NCBI GenBank assembly: GCA_964502145.1
Contig: CAZCVI010000025.1
Coordinates: forward strand, 1 to 64,000
Length of the DNA: 64,000 nucleotides
Direction of reading: 5' to 3'
From: CAZCVI01 sp964502145
GTDB lineage: Bacteria; Acidobacteriota; Aminicenantia; UBA2199
Below are positions 1 to 8,010 of the stretch, in pieces; the first letter of the stretch is position 1, and each line of letters starts with the position of its first letter. The notes below the pieces were generated by a model, which worked only from the letters and a program-made list of their open reading frames with translations, did not search any database and had not been told where the DNA came from. A program made the position numbers and the translations under genes.

Positions 1-110
1 GGCGATCACTCCGAAAGGGATCGGCGATCACTCCGAAAGGGATCGGCGATCACTCTGAAAGGGATCGGCGATCACTTTGAAAGGGATCGGCGATCTCTTT
101 GCAGGGTGTA
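1..110. repeat. 22-bp direct tandem repeat at window edge (possible IS21-type end)
   Basis: Four near-identical 22-bp units (GGCGATCACTCCGAAAGGGATC and variants) run head to tail from base 1, followed by a decayed fifth unit. The array is cut by the window edge, so its full length is unknown. Multiple direct repeats containing GATCACTTT-like motifs are typical of the ends of IS21-family elements. No istA or istB gene is visible here, because it would lie to the left. The repeat is certain; its identity as an IS end is inferred. Confidence 0.7.
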
Positions 111-376
111 GGTTAAAATTTACGAGCACAAGGTTATAAGTATAGTCTGAGAAGGAAAAGTTTCAAAATTCCCTGCCTTGAAGAGTACTAATAATAAACT
201 GTTTTAAGACCAAATCATTTAAATGCCAAAATTTGTTATTGTTGCTCCTCATGTAACTTGGAACTTATTTTAGGTGACATATATAAAAGAACCTACTTTT
301 TATTTATAATCCGAATGGTTGGAAAGGCTTATCTGGCAATAGTCTTAAATTAATTTAATTATTATTGAATTTTTAC
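111..376. other. AT-rich intergenic stretch with no recognised gene
   Basis: I see no credible reading frame, RNA gene or strong hairpin between the 22-bp repeat array and the promoter at 377. Annotated as non-coding. Confidence 0.5.
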
Positions 377-404
377 TTGACATCTTTTTAAATAATAGTA
401 TAAT
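377..404 (+). promoter_or_regulatory. sigma70-like promoter for the small precursor genes
   Basis: TTGACA at 377-382 and TATAAT at 399-404 are separated by 16 bp, both perfect consensus boxes. Transcription would start near 411 and run through the short reading frame at 464 and the precursor gene at 700. Confidence 0.75.
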
Positions 405-463
405 ACACTCTTAGTTAAAATAAAAGTTTTGATTATAAAAAATTAATAAGGATTGGACAGAAT

Positions 464-529
464 ATGAAACAAAAGAAAAGTAACTTAGAAGTTAACAAAC
501 CGGAGATTGTCCCCAAATTTTTAAAATAA
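464..529 (+). CDS. short leader-like ORF, possible decayed precursor copy
   Basis: This 21-codon frame begins MKQKKSNLEVNK and resembles the leader of the intact precursor at 700, which begins MKQQKVSKLTLNK. It then stops, with no GG site and no Cys-containing core. AAGGA lies about 12 nt upstream. Shifting frame near 525 opens a further 56 codons to about 695 that contain two Cys residues, so a frameshifted ancestral precursor is possible. It may also be an untranslated remnant. The similarity to the neighbour is seen directly; function is unknown. Confidence 0.4.
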   Translation: MKQKKSNLEVNKPEIVPKFLK

Positions 530-699
530 TGGAATTTTTCTATTAATTGCACGACAAACAAATTGCCAAGCACAGGGATTGTTTTGTCCGCGTATTGGCA
601 ACACGGTTTCGGCGCCTAATATTAATAACGGTAATACGAATTCGGGAGTCAAGAATTTGATTCCTAGAAAAAGAAAAATAAAAAAAAGGAGCTAAGAAC

Positions 700-867
700 A
701 TGAAACAACAAAAAGTCAGCAAATTAACACTTAACAAAACAACTATCGCCAAGTTAAACAATGAGGTTATCGGTGCAGTAAAAGGCGGAACCGGTACAAT
801 TACCAAAACAGAGTATACATATTGCCTAACCTGCAAATATGAATCCTGTTGGGGCTACTGCGAATAG
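700..867 (+). CDS. RiPP precursor peptide with LNK leader and GG site (class I lanthipeptide-like)
   Basis: This 55-residue peptide has a good ribosome site (AGGAG at 688-692). The leader contains KLTLNKTTIAKLN followed by VIGAVKGG, the layout of the Bacteroidetes-type natural product precursors with a GG leader that feed lanthipeptide or related maturases. The core after GG is 26 residues long with four Cys (CLTC and CWGYC motifs) and six Thr, so thioether or disulfide crosslinks are plausible. No LanB, LanC, LanM or peptidase-transporter gene lies within the window, so the maturation enzymes are unlinked or lie to the left. The leader family resemblance is recognised; the modification class is inferred. 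Confidence 0.72.
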   Translation: MKQQKVSKLTLNKTTIAKLNNEVIGAVKGGTGTITKTEYTYCLTCKYESCWGYCE

Positions 868-899
868 AATTCCTCTAATTCTATGTCGTTCAAACTAAC

Positions 900-918
900 G
901 ATCACAGATATTGTGATC
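900..918. repeat. small perfect palindrome
   Basis: GATCACA and TGTGATC form a 7-bp stem around a 5-nt spacer just downstream of the precursor gene. It could be an operator or part of the transcript 3' end. Confidence 0.4.
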
Positions 919-930
919 TAAGAAATTAAT

Positions 931-967
931 GGTGACGAGAGCCTTTCTGTAACTGGCTTTCGTCACC
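931..967 (+). terminator. probable terminator after the precursor gene
   Basis: GGTGACGAGAGCC at 931-943 pairs with GGCTTTCGTCACC at 955-967 with one mismatch, followed by a weakly T-rich stretch. It lies 64 bp after the stop codon of the RiPP precursor, a natural end for that short transcript. Confidence 0.55.
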
Positions 968-992
968 TATTTTATGACGTTATCCTGATTTA

Positions 993-1163
993 CCTGGATT
1001 TACCGACAAGTTTCAAAAAAACTGGACTTACTGGACTTACTGGACTAACTGGACATTCTGGACTTCAAAAAACCTTTGATTTTTCCAGCTTGTCCAGTAA
1101 GTCCAGTAAGTCCAGCGTGCCACGGTTATCCGTGGAGCTTGTAAAAATGATGGTGAATCTAGA
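993..1163. repeat. 9-bp-unit hairpin element, copy 1 (CTGGACTTA type)
   Basis: The left arm (1022-1066) holds five 9-bp units of CTGGACTTA type. The right arm (1085-1115) holds the inverted units, and an AT-rich loop lies between them. The outer stem pairs over about 24 bp perfectly. The right flank carries a palindrome, CCACGGTTATCCGTGG at 1120-1135. The edges carry CCTGGATTTACC (993-1004) and the inverted relative GGTGAATCTAGA (1152-1163). It shares unit, palindrome and edges with copies 2 and 3. Confidence 0.85.
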
Positions 1164-1248
1164 TTTAACAATCTTTATTGTATTATTTTTTATTATATGC
1201 TATCGTATATATAATAATATATATAATAATATATAACGAGGTGATGCA

Positions 1249-4200
1249 ATGAAGAGAAAATTGGCAGTACTGGTTTTTTTCGGTTTGATTGTTTTTGTTG
1301 TCGCGTTTGGGGCGCTGTATTCGACACAGCCCCTGCAATACCTTTTAAAAATTGACAAAACAACTGCTATTACAAATTCTCTCCAACAACACCCGGAAAT
1401 TAACATTCTCCTGGAATTGAACACCTGCTACATAGGCCTCACTGACAAAAAAAACCTCTCCACTCTAACAGGATTGGACTGTACCTACCAAATACTGGCT
1501 CACACCACGGGCGCTAACCTGTTCCTGCTCAACTTGCGCGACATGCAAAACCTATCCCTATTAAAACAACATGGTTTGACCTTCCTCTTGGAAGGAAACA
1601 ACGTTCTATTCCAACCAGCGGATTCCCAGCACCCACACGATATTTTACCCGCGCCAATCCGCGGCATTAAAAAACTGGTCAGCGGCGTGACAATCGGCAG
1701 AATACACTCCCCCTATGAAAACCGCTATAAACTGGAAACAATTTCCGCAATCGACCCAACCATCACGGAAATGGCCAACAAGGTCAGCCAAGCCAACATT
1801 GAAAAAAACATCCGCACATTGCAAAATTTTGTGACCCGCGACGCGGAAACCAATGGCTGCAAACTGGCCGGTGATTTCTTGGCCAATAACCTTACCCAAT
1901 TGGGCCTCCAAGTCGAAAAAGATACCTTTAGTTTTGAAGGATACAGTTCCAGAAATATCATCGGTTATTTACCCGGCAAAACAACCCCATCCGCCATTGT
2001 TATTATTTGCGCCCATTACGATTCCTATGCCGAACAAAACAGCACTACCAATGCCCCGGGCGCGGACGATAACGCGAGCGGAACAGCCGCAGTATTAGAA
2101 GCTGCCAAAATTATGGCAGGTTATCACTTCAATTATTCCATCAAGTTTATCCTTTTTTCAGCCGAAGAATGGGGGCTCTACGGTAGCGCCCATTATGCCA
2201 AAGCAGCAGCCAGCCGGGGGGAAAAAATAGTGGGCGTGATTAACCTGGACATGGTCTCTTTTACCGATGCCCTGCCTGAAGACCTGGACGTGATAGTTAA
2301 TGCCAATTCACGGTGGATCGCCACGGTCCTGGAATCGGCAGCCCAGAACTATTCGACTATAGATGTCGCCACCACAGTCGATGGTTCCTATGATTATAGC
2401 GATCACTCCTCGTTTTGGGATCGTGGTTTTGCCGCTGTGTTGTGTATTGAAGATTATGAAGATACCAATCCCTATTACCATACTAAAAACGATACCATCA
2501 ACACCATCAATCTAAGTTTTGCTACCCAGGCGACCCGGACCTGTCTGGCCGCCACCGCGCAATTGGCTGTTCCCAGCAGCGCGACTACTCCTACTATCAC
2601 AGTCACTTCCCCTAATGGCGGAGAACAATTTTTGATCGGTTTTCCCCAAACCATTACGTGGACCACTACTGGTACTGTCGGCCCGGTAAAACTTGTTTAT
2701 TCCGCCAACAATGGTTCCAGTTGGAACACCATTATTTCCACTACAGCCAATGATGGTTCCTATTCATGGACAGTGCCCGATATCCTTTCTACCCAATGTC
2801 TCATTAAAATTAGCGAGGCTGCCGATGGTAGTCCATGGGATAGCAGCAATGCAAATTTTTCCATTGTTTCCGCTTCGGGCGCGCAGATTGGTTTGAGTCG
2901 TACTTCCCTCTATTTTGGTGCCCTCCCAGGCGGGCCTAAAAGCAGTCCCCAAGCGGTGTGGATCAGTAATATTGGCATAGGACTATTACATTGGTCTGCC
3001 AGTACCAATGCCGACTGGGTTTCCTGTTCCCCCACCAGCGGCACGAACACGGGTTACCTGACAGTAACAGTAAATCCCGGTAATAAAACCCCTGGCAACT
3101 ATAACGCCCTGATTACCATAACCAATGCGAATGCCGCGACCTCTGCCAAAACGATCACGGTGATCTTAACCATTAAATCCAGTGGGGAAAATGAAGCGCC
3201 TTTTGGTGAATTCGCCACGCCCGTGGATGGTTCCACGGTGCGAAGTAGTTTTCCCGTGACCGGTTGGGTTTTGGATGATCTGGGTATAGCTAATGTTAAA
3301 ATCTACCGCGAGGAAGGGAGCGGGTTGGTGTTTATTGGGGATGCGGTTCTGGTAGAAGGGGCGCGTCCCGATGTGGCCGGTTATTATCCGTCCTATCCGG
3401 GCAATGAAAAAGCGGGGTGGGGGTACATGTTGCTTTCCTATTTCTTGCCCGGCGGCGGCAATGGTGTATTCAAACTGCATGCCATTGCCACGGATATCGG
3501 GGGCTACGTTCTGGATTTGGGAGTTAAAACAATCACGGTGGATAATAAAAATAGTAAAAAGCCCTTTGGCACGATTGATACTCCAGCGCAGGGTGGTATT
3601 GCCTCAGGCACCCAGTACATCAATTGGGGTTGGGTTTTAACGCCCAAACCGAATACGATTGCCACCAATGGGACTACAATCACGGTGTGGGTGGATGGTG
3701 AGAATAAAGGTCATCCCACCTATAATCTTTATCGTTCTGACATTGCCACCCTGTTTCCCGGTTATAACAACAGTAATGGCGCAGTGGGTTATTTTACCCT
3801 GGATACTACCCGGTTTGCCAATGGTATTCACAGCATGCAATGGAGTGCCACGGACAGCGGGGGCAATACGGATGGTGTTGGCAGTCGTTTCTTTTTAATT
3901 AATAATGGGGCGGCAGATGCAACCCCACAGCGTATACAAACCATGAACCAATTAGCAGATTTCCCTGTTAGTAGCGCTTCATTGGCGTTGTTACGGGGCT
4001 ATAAAAATTTTAATTCTCCAGAAGTGATGCAAGCGGACGAGAGCGGTATTTTTAGGATAACGATCAAGGAATTGGAACGAATACAAATTCAACATACAGG
4101 GAATCTGGGGGGGTATATGATCGTCAACGGTCAGTTGCAGACATTGCCAGTGGGTTCTACCTTGGACAGAGAAAAGGGTGTTTTTTACTGGCAGCCCGTG

Positions 4201-4308
4201 GTTGGATTTCTTGGCACTTACCATCTGGTATTTATCCAACACGAACAAACAGGGCAGCAAACCCGGCAGGAAATCATGGTGACTATCAGTCCGAAATTTG
4301 CGCATTAG
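1249..4308 (+). CDS. secreted M28-family zinc metallopeptidase with C-terminal Ig-like modules
   Basis: This 1019-residue protein has an N-terminal hydrophobic signal (residues 5-23) and an M28 aminopeptidase domain at about 190-435. Zinc and catalytic residues are visible: H256 and D258 (AHYDSY), D273 (GADDNASG), E306/E307 (SAEEWG), D334 (NLDMVSF) and H411. After it come a Kre9/Knh1-like module (about 450-540, NGGEQ), a BACON-like module (about 545-640), two related beta-sandwich modules that each begin PFG, and a final Ig-like module. It probably degrades extracellular peptides, with the modules aiding surface or polymer binding. The ribosome site is CGAGGTG. Its 3' end overlaps the convergent MerR gene by 23 bp. 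Confidence 0.88.
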   Translation: MKRKLAVLVFFGLIVFVVAFGALYSTQPLQYLLKIDKTTAITNSLQQHPEINILLELNTCYIGLTDKKNLSTLTGLDCTYQILAHTTGANLFLLNLRDMQNLSLLKQHGLTFLLEGNNVLFQPADSQHPHDILPAPIRGIKKLVSGVTIGRIHSPYENRYKLETISAIDPTITEMANKVSQANIEKNIRTLQNFVTRDAETNGCKLAGDFLANNLTQLGLQVEKDTFSFEGYSSRNIIGYLPGKTTPSAIVIICAHYDSYAEQNSTTNAPGADDNASGTAAVLEAAKIMAGYHFNYSIKFILFSAEEWGLYGSAHYAKAAASRGEKIVGVINLDMVSFTDALPEDLDVIVNANSRWIATVLESAAQNYSTIDVATTVDGSYDYSDHSSFWDRGFAAVLCIEDYEDTNPYYHTKNDTINTINLSFATQATRTCLAATAQLAVPSSATTPTITVTSPNGGEQFLIGFPQTITWTTTGTVGPVKLVYSANNGSSWNTIISTTANDGSYSWTVPDILSTQCLIKISEAADGSPWDSSNANFSIVSASGAQIGLSRTSLYFGALPGGPKSSPQAVWISNIGIGLLHWSASTNADWVSCSPTSGTNTGYLTVTVNPGNKTPGNYNALITITNANAATSAKTITVILTIKSSGENEAPFGEFATPVDGSTVRSSFPVTGWVLDDLGIANVKIYREEGSGLVFIGDAVLVEGARPDVAGYYPSYPGNEKAGWGYMLLSYFLPGGGNGVFKLHAIATDIGGYVLDLGVKTITVDNKNSKKPFGTIDTPAQGGIASGTQYINWGWVLTPKPNTIATNGTTITVWVDGENKGHPTYNLYRSDIATLFPGYNNSNGAVGYFTLDTTRFANGIHSMQWSATDSGGNTDGVGSRFFLINNGAADATPQRIQTMNQLADFPVSSASLALLRGYKNFNSPEVMQADESGIFRITIKELERIQIQHTGNLGGYMIVNGQLQTLPVGSTLDREKGVFYWQPVVGFLGTYHLVFIQHEQTGQQTRQEIMVTISPKFAH

Positions 4309-5059
4309 GGAACAAAACAATCATATGGTTTAATTGTGCGGCTATTTTTTGGGCGCGTTGCTCGTGTTCAGCCAGGAAAGAGAGCAGGCGGTCAGTCGCG
4401 TAACAGATATCATCGTTTGGGTCCGGTGTGTTCAGCAGGTAAAGAATCGGGTGGGCTGTTCCTTTTTTTATCTGGTTGAGCATACGTAGGATAGACAATA
4501 TACTATAGCCTGCCCGGCGTAGCATTTTGACCCCTTTGAGAGTTTCGATTTCTTGTTTGCCGTAGGTGCGGTACTTATTATTTTTGTTTCGTGGTATGTT
4601 AATCAAGCCGTTTCGTTCCCAGGTGCGTAATGTATCTGTAGTGACATTGAGTAATTTGGCGGCGCCGGTAATATTTAAGTATTGAATACTATTGGGAAGG
4701 TGCAGGCTTTGCAGCCATTTTTCAACCTGTTTTGCCGCGTCTTCCGCGTGTTTTCGTTCTGCGTGTACGATAGCCATGTATTGGTTGGACAATTCCAATG
4801 CAGCGATTAAGTGACCCGTAGCTGCCGTTTTGATTAATTTACCTACTATATGGGTTCTGGCTGGATAAGGTCCAGGCAGGGCAATGCGGGCCAGACGCAT
4901 TTGTTCCAAGTGAAACTGCGAATACACGCGGTAATTATTCTTATCTCGTGGCACCGGTGGAATAAAATGCCATTTTTCATAAAGATGTACCGTATTGGGA
5001 TGTACGCCCACAGCTTGCGCAATTTCACGGGTATAATATGATTTATTGTCTTTCATCAT
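4286..5059 (-). CDS. MerR-family regulator with two MerR helix-turn-helix domains
   Basis: This 257-residue protein carries two MerR-type winged helix domains in tandem: residues about 8-70 (YYTREIAQAVGVHPNTVHLY) and about 124-195 (ITGAAKLLNVTTDTLRTWER). Typical MerR proteins have one domain plus a coiled coil and an effector domain. Here a helical linker joins the two DNA-binding domains, and a helical tail follows. No obvious metal or drug-binding domain is visible. The gene converges on and overlaps the end of the M28 peptidase gene. The regulator call is firm; target and ligand are unknown. Confidence 0.82.
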   Translation of the reverse strand: MMKDNKSYYTREIAQAVGVHPNTVHLYEKWHFIPPVPRDKNNYRVYSQFHLEQMRLARIALPGPYPARTHIVGKLIKTAATGHLIAALELSNQYMAIVHAERKHAEDAAKQVEKWLQSLHLPNSIQYLNITGAAKLLNVTTDTLRTWERNGLINIPRNKNNKYRTYGKQEIETLKGVKMLRRAGYSILSILRMLNQIKKGTAHPILYLLNTPDPNDDICYATDRLLSFLAEHEQRAQKIAAQLNHMIVLFPNAQISD

Positions 5060-5112
5060 GAATTAAAAATCTATTTTACACGAATCGCGACCTAATTAAA
5101 AGAGCAGGTATA

Positions 5113-5250
5113 CCTGGATTCACCACCAGATTTTTATCAGTCCCACGGATAACCGTGGCAAACTGGACTTTCTGGACACTCTGGACTTACTGGACAAGCT
5201 GGACAAAATTTACAGGTTTTGTGAAGTCCAGATAGTCCATATAGTCCAGT
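5113..5250. repeat. 9-bp-unit hairpin element, copy 2 (inverted orientation)
   Basis: CCTGGATTCACC at 5113-5124 is followed by the palindrome CCACGGATAACCGTGG (5143-5158), then five CTGGACTTA-type units (5163-5205), a loop, and inverted units ending at 5250. Relative to copy 1 the palindrome is on the other side, so this copy is inserted in reverse. It lies immediately against the stop codon of the 77-residue gene at 5256, as if it also served as that gene's terminator. Confidence 0.82.
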
Positions 5251-5255
5251 AATTT

Positions 5256-5489
5256 TTATTTGCTCAACATCTCCCCTGTGATGGCATCAAAAGCGGCTAT
5301 ACGGATATACTCTTCATAATCCTTTAAGTCCGGTCTTTTTTTGCGTACTTCTGCCCGCAGACTGTTGATCTCCTTGGTGAACAAATCAAGCCTACAACCA
5401 TTAAATTCGGATGAGGGTAACTCCCGATCAAATGCAAAGACATTATCTTCACAAGATAAAATCAACGAAATTTTTATTATTTCAGCCAT
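5256..5489 (-). CDS. small hypothetical protein
   Basis: This 77-residue acidic protein has no recognised domain. A good ribosome site (AGGAGCGAGG) lies just before the ATG, which supports it as a real gene. The sequence looks like a compact soluble alpha/beta protein with no signal or membrane segment. It lies between the MerR regulator and the hybrid kinase with its own leader region. Function is not recognised. Confidence 0.6.
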   Translation of the reverse strand: MAEIIKISLILSCEDNVFAFDRELPSSEFNGCRLDLFTKEINSLRAEVRKKRPDLKDYEEYIRIAAFDAITGEMLSK

Positions 5490-5636
5490 AGTTGTTTCCT
5501 CGCTCCTGAATGATTATTAGCTAATAATTAACAAATAAATAACAATTATATCAGTCCTTAAAGTGGAGGTCAATCATTCCCGCTTAAAAAAAAGCAAAAA
5601 CAGGGAATAATAATAGGACAGAAAGCTCATTTATTT

Positions 5637-7607
5637 TTATTTTTTCGCCCCCTGGGGCGCCGCATAGCTACCAGAAATGACTTTATTGAGCACCTCGCAC
5701 AACCGGGTGATACTGTACGGTTTTTTTAAGGCCTCGCAGAATCCAGCCTTGATCCATTTGAGAGTTTTGGCGTCTTCGAGGTAGCCGCTACTAACAATCG
5801 CTTTTACCTTGGGATCAATCTCTAACAAACGGGCCAGGGCGTCTTCACCACCCATGCCCACTTTATTGGTTAAATTCAAAATCACGGCATCATACCGAAG
5901 GTTGGTGCCGAGCGCATTTTTATAAAGCGCCAATGCCGCGTCCCCCTCGCGGGCAATATCAACCTGATAACCCATCTGCTTTAACATTTTATCGGTGATA
6001 TCGCCGATATATTGCTCATCATCCATGACCAATATCCGCCCGGTGCCAGTTAAAAAAGAGTGGTCATTATCGGGATGAACAGGATCGCCAACAGCATACG
6101 CAGGAAGATAAATAGTGAAGCTACTCCCCTTCCCAAGGCGAGATTGCGCACTGATATGACCATTATGCTTTTTAACAATAGATTGACAGATAGACAATCC
6201 CAACCCCACGCCCTGGCGGGTGACAAAATTTTTAGTCGTATAATAAGGCGCAAAGATTCTATCTAAATTCTCCTCGGCGATCCCCACACCGTTATCCTCG
6301 ACAATCAGTTTCACATAGTTCCCTTCTTCCAGGGCCAGTCGATTATCCCACGAGATAAACACATTTTCAGCCCGCACTGTGACCCGACCGTGACGACCCG
6401 CAGGGATCGCTTCCACAGCATTGGTCAAGACATTCAGAAAAAGATTCTTCAATTGCGATTCATCGCCTTTGACAGACCACACGTCATTCTCTTTAATATA
6501 TTCGATTTGCACATGGGGGGCTTTGATCTCGGTATTCATAATATTATAAAGCAACGAGGTCAGCGAATTCTCCGTGTTGACGGGTTCCCCACCCTTGGAA
6601 AAAGTGAGTAATTTCCCGGCCAGATCTGCGGCTTCAATGGCGATTTCTTCGGCCCGGGACAGAGCGCGGTAGATTTTTTCGACATCATCCAGCGACATTT
6701 TAGCAATCGAAAGATTGCCCATGATGGAGGTCAGAAGATGATTAAAATCAAAAGCAATACCCCCAGCCAAAATCCCGATGGTTTCAAGGTTCTTGCTTTT
6801 TAATAGTTCCTCTTCCATTCGCTGTCTGGCTGTGATGTCATTGACAGTCTGAATAATACACTCCTCGCCGCCTATATTAATCAAGTGACCGGAGAGGAGG
6901 CAATGGCGCATTTCCCGATTGCGGGTGAACAGGGTGAACTCGATATTATTATAGAACCCCTTCTCCTTGATCATCTTTTTGAGTATTACCCGATCTTGGG
7001 CACGAATGATACCGATTTCTACAGTGGTTCTGCCAATCACCTCGGTCCTGTGATAGCCGAAATCTTTTAATACGTTTTCATTAACTTCGATAATACGGCC
7101 ATCCTTTAAAGAAGAGATAAACACGGTATCTGGACTGAGCATAAATACCTTGCGGAACTTTTCCTCGCTTTCCTCGCGAGCGGATTCGGCGCGGCACCGA
7201 GCCACTCGGTGGCCCAGGTTAATAATGGCTTTTTTCAGTACCGCAGAAACCAATTGCAGGTAATTTCCTTTCCGATCTTTGATCAGATAATCATCCGCCC
7301 CGGCATTTAACGCGCCAGCAATGAGATATTCCATCCCTTCATCCACAACGATAATCAGAGGCAAAATATAATCCAGACCCACTATCTCCTTGCACAACAA
7401 TACGCCTTCCATATCGGGTAAACGATGGTCTACCAAGACCACGGCAAATGAAGCGGCCCTGGTTTTTAGAACAGCCAACGCTTCCATTGCCAGGTGGCAC
7501 ACGGTGATTTTATAGCCGGGAAGATGGGTCTTCAATTCCTGGATATACCGCTCACAACGCTCAACATCATTGTCTACCACCATTATTTCTAACACTCGCT
7601 TCTTCAT
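5637..7607 (-). CDS. hybrid sensor kinase with lost phospho-acceptor residues
   Basis: This 656-residue cytoplasmic protein has a receiver domain (residues 6-125, D60 in VLVDHRLPD), a PAS domain (about 148-262), a HisKA-like domain (about 275-340), an intact HATPase_c domain (about 380-503, DNGVGI and GVGLGLS) and a second receiver (523-650). The conserved HisKA motif normally reads GIAHDFNN; here it is GIAFDFNH, with Phe at 286 instead of the phospho-acceptor His. The second receiver has Asn578 (VILNLT) instead of the phospho-acceptor Asp. The frame is intact, so the protein may act as a pseudokinase or ATP-dependent scaffold that senses through the first receiver. Family assignment is firm; function is inferred. 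Confidence 0.88.
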   Translation of the reverse strand: MKKRVLEIMVVDNDVERCERYIQELKTHLPGYKITVCHLAMEALAVLKTRAASFAVVLVDHRLPDMEGVLLCKEIVGLDYILPLIIVVDEGMEYLIAGALNAGADDYLIKDRKGNYLQLVSAVLKKAIINLGHRVARCRAESAREESEEKFRKVFMLSPDTVFISSLKDGRIIEVNENVLKDFGYHRTEVIGRTTVEIGIIRAQDRVILKKMIKEKGFYNNIEFTLFTRNREMRHCLLSGHLINIGGEECIIQTVNDITARQRMEEELLKSKNLETIGILAGGIAFDFNHLLTSIMGNLSIAKMSLDDVEKIYRALSRAEEIAIEAADLAGKLLTFSKGGEPVNTENSLTSLLYNIMNTEIKAPHVQIEYIKENDVWSVKGDESQLKNLFLNVLTNAVEAIPAGRHGRVTVRAENVFISWDNRLALEEGNYVKLIVEDNGVGIAEENLDRIFAPYYTTKNFVTRQGVGLGLSICQSIVKKHNGHISAQSRLGKGSSFTIYLPAYAVGDPVHPDNDHSFLTGTGRILVMDDEQYIGDITDKMLKQMGYQVDIAREGDAALALYKNALGTNLRYDAVILNLTNKVGMGGEDALARLLEIDPKVKAIVSSGYLEDAKTLKWIKAGFCEALKKPYSITRLCEVLNKVISGSYAAPQGAKK

Positions 7608-7770
7608 ATTAACACCCTTTAAAATTCGAATTCAAGCCAAATTCATTTATGATCTATACCTGATCGGGGATAAAAAATCCGGTGAATGATTCCTGTTTCG
7701 CATTAAATATACTCATTTTTAAAAAAATATGCAACTGAAAAAAAAACAAAAACACTACGGCGGTAGGAGA

Positions 7771-7930
7771 CCTGCATTCACCATGAAGTTTCAGGAAAGA
7801 CTGGACTTACTGGACACTCTGGACTATCTGGACTTACTGGACTTCCCAAAACCGTTAACGTTGTCCAGTTAGTCCAGTATGTCCAGATAGTCCAGATAGT
7901 CCAGTAAGTCCAGCTTGCCACGATAACCCT
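7771..7930. repeat. 9-bp-unit hairpin element, copy 3
   Basis: CCTGCATTCACC (7771-7782) precedes five CTGGACTTA-type units (7801-7844), a loop, and six inverted units (7863-7913), then GCCACGATAACC, a decayed form of the palindrome in copies 1 and 2. It occupies most of the gap between the hybrid kinase and the propeller gene at 8011. The rest of this roughly 400-bp gap shows nothing else clear. Confidence 0.85.
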
Positions 7931-8010
7931 TCTGCCTAGTTGCAATTAACAGCCAAATATGATAATTTAAAAAAGAATACTATTTACGTGAAGTTCTTTT
8001 AGGAGGCATT

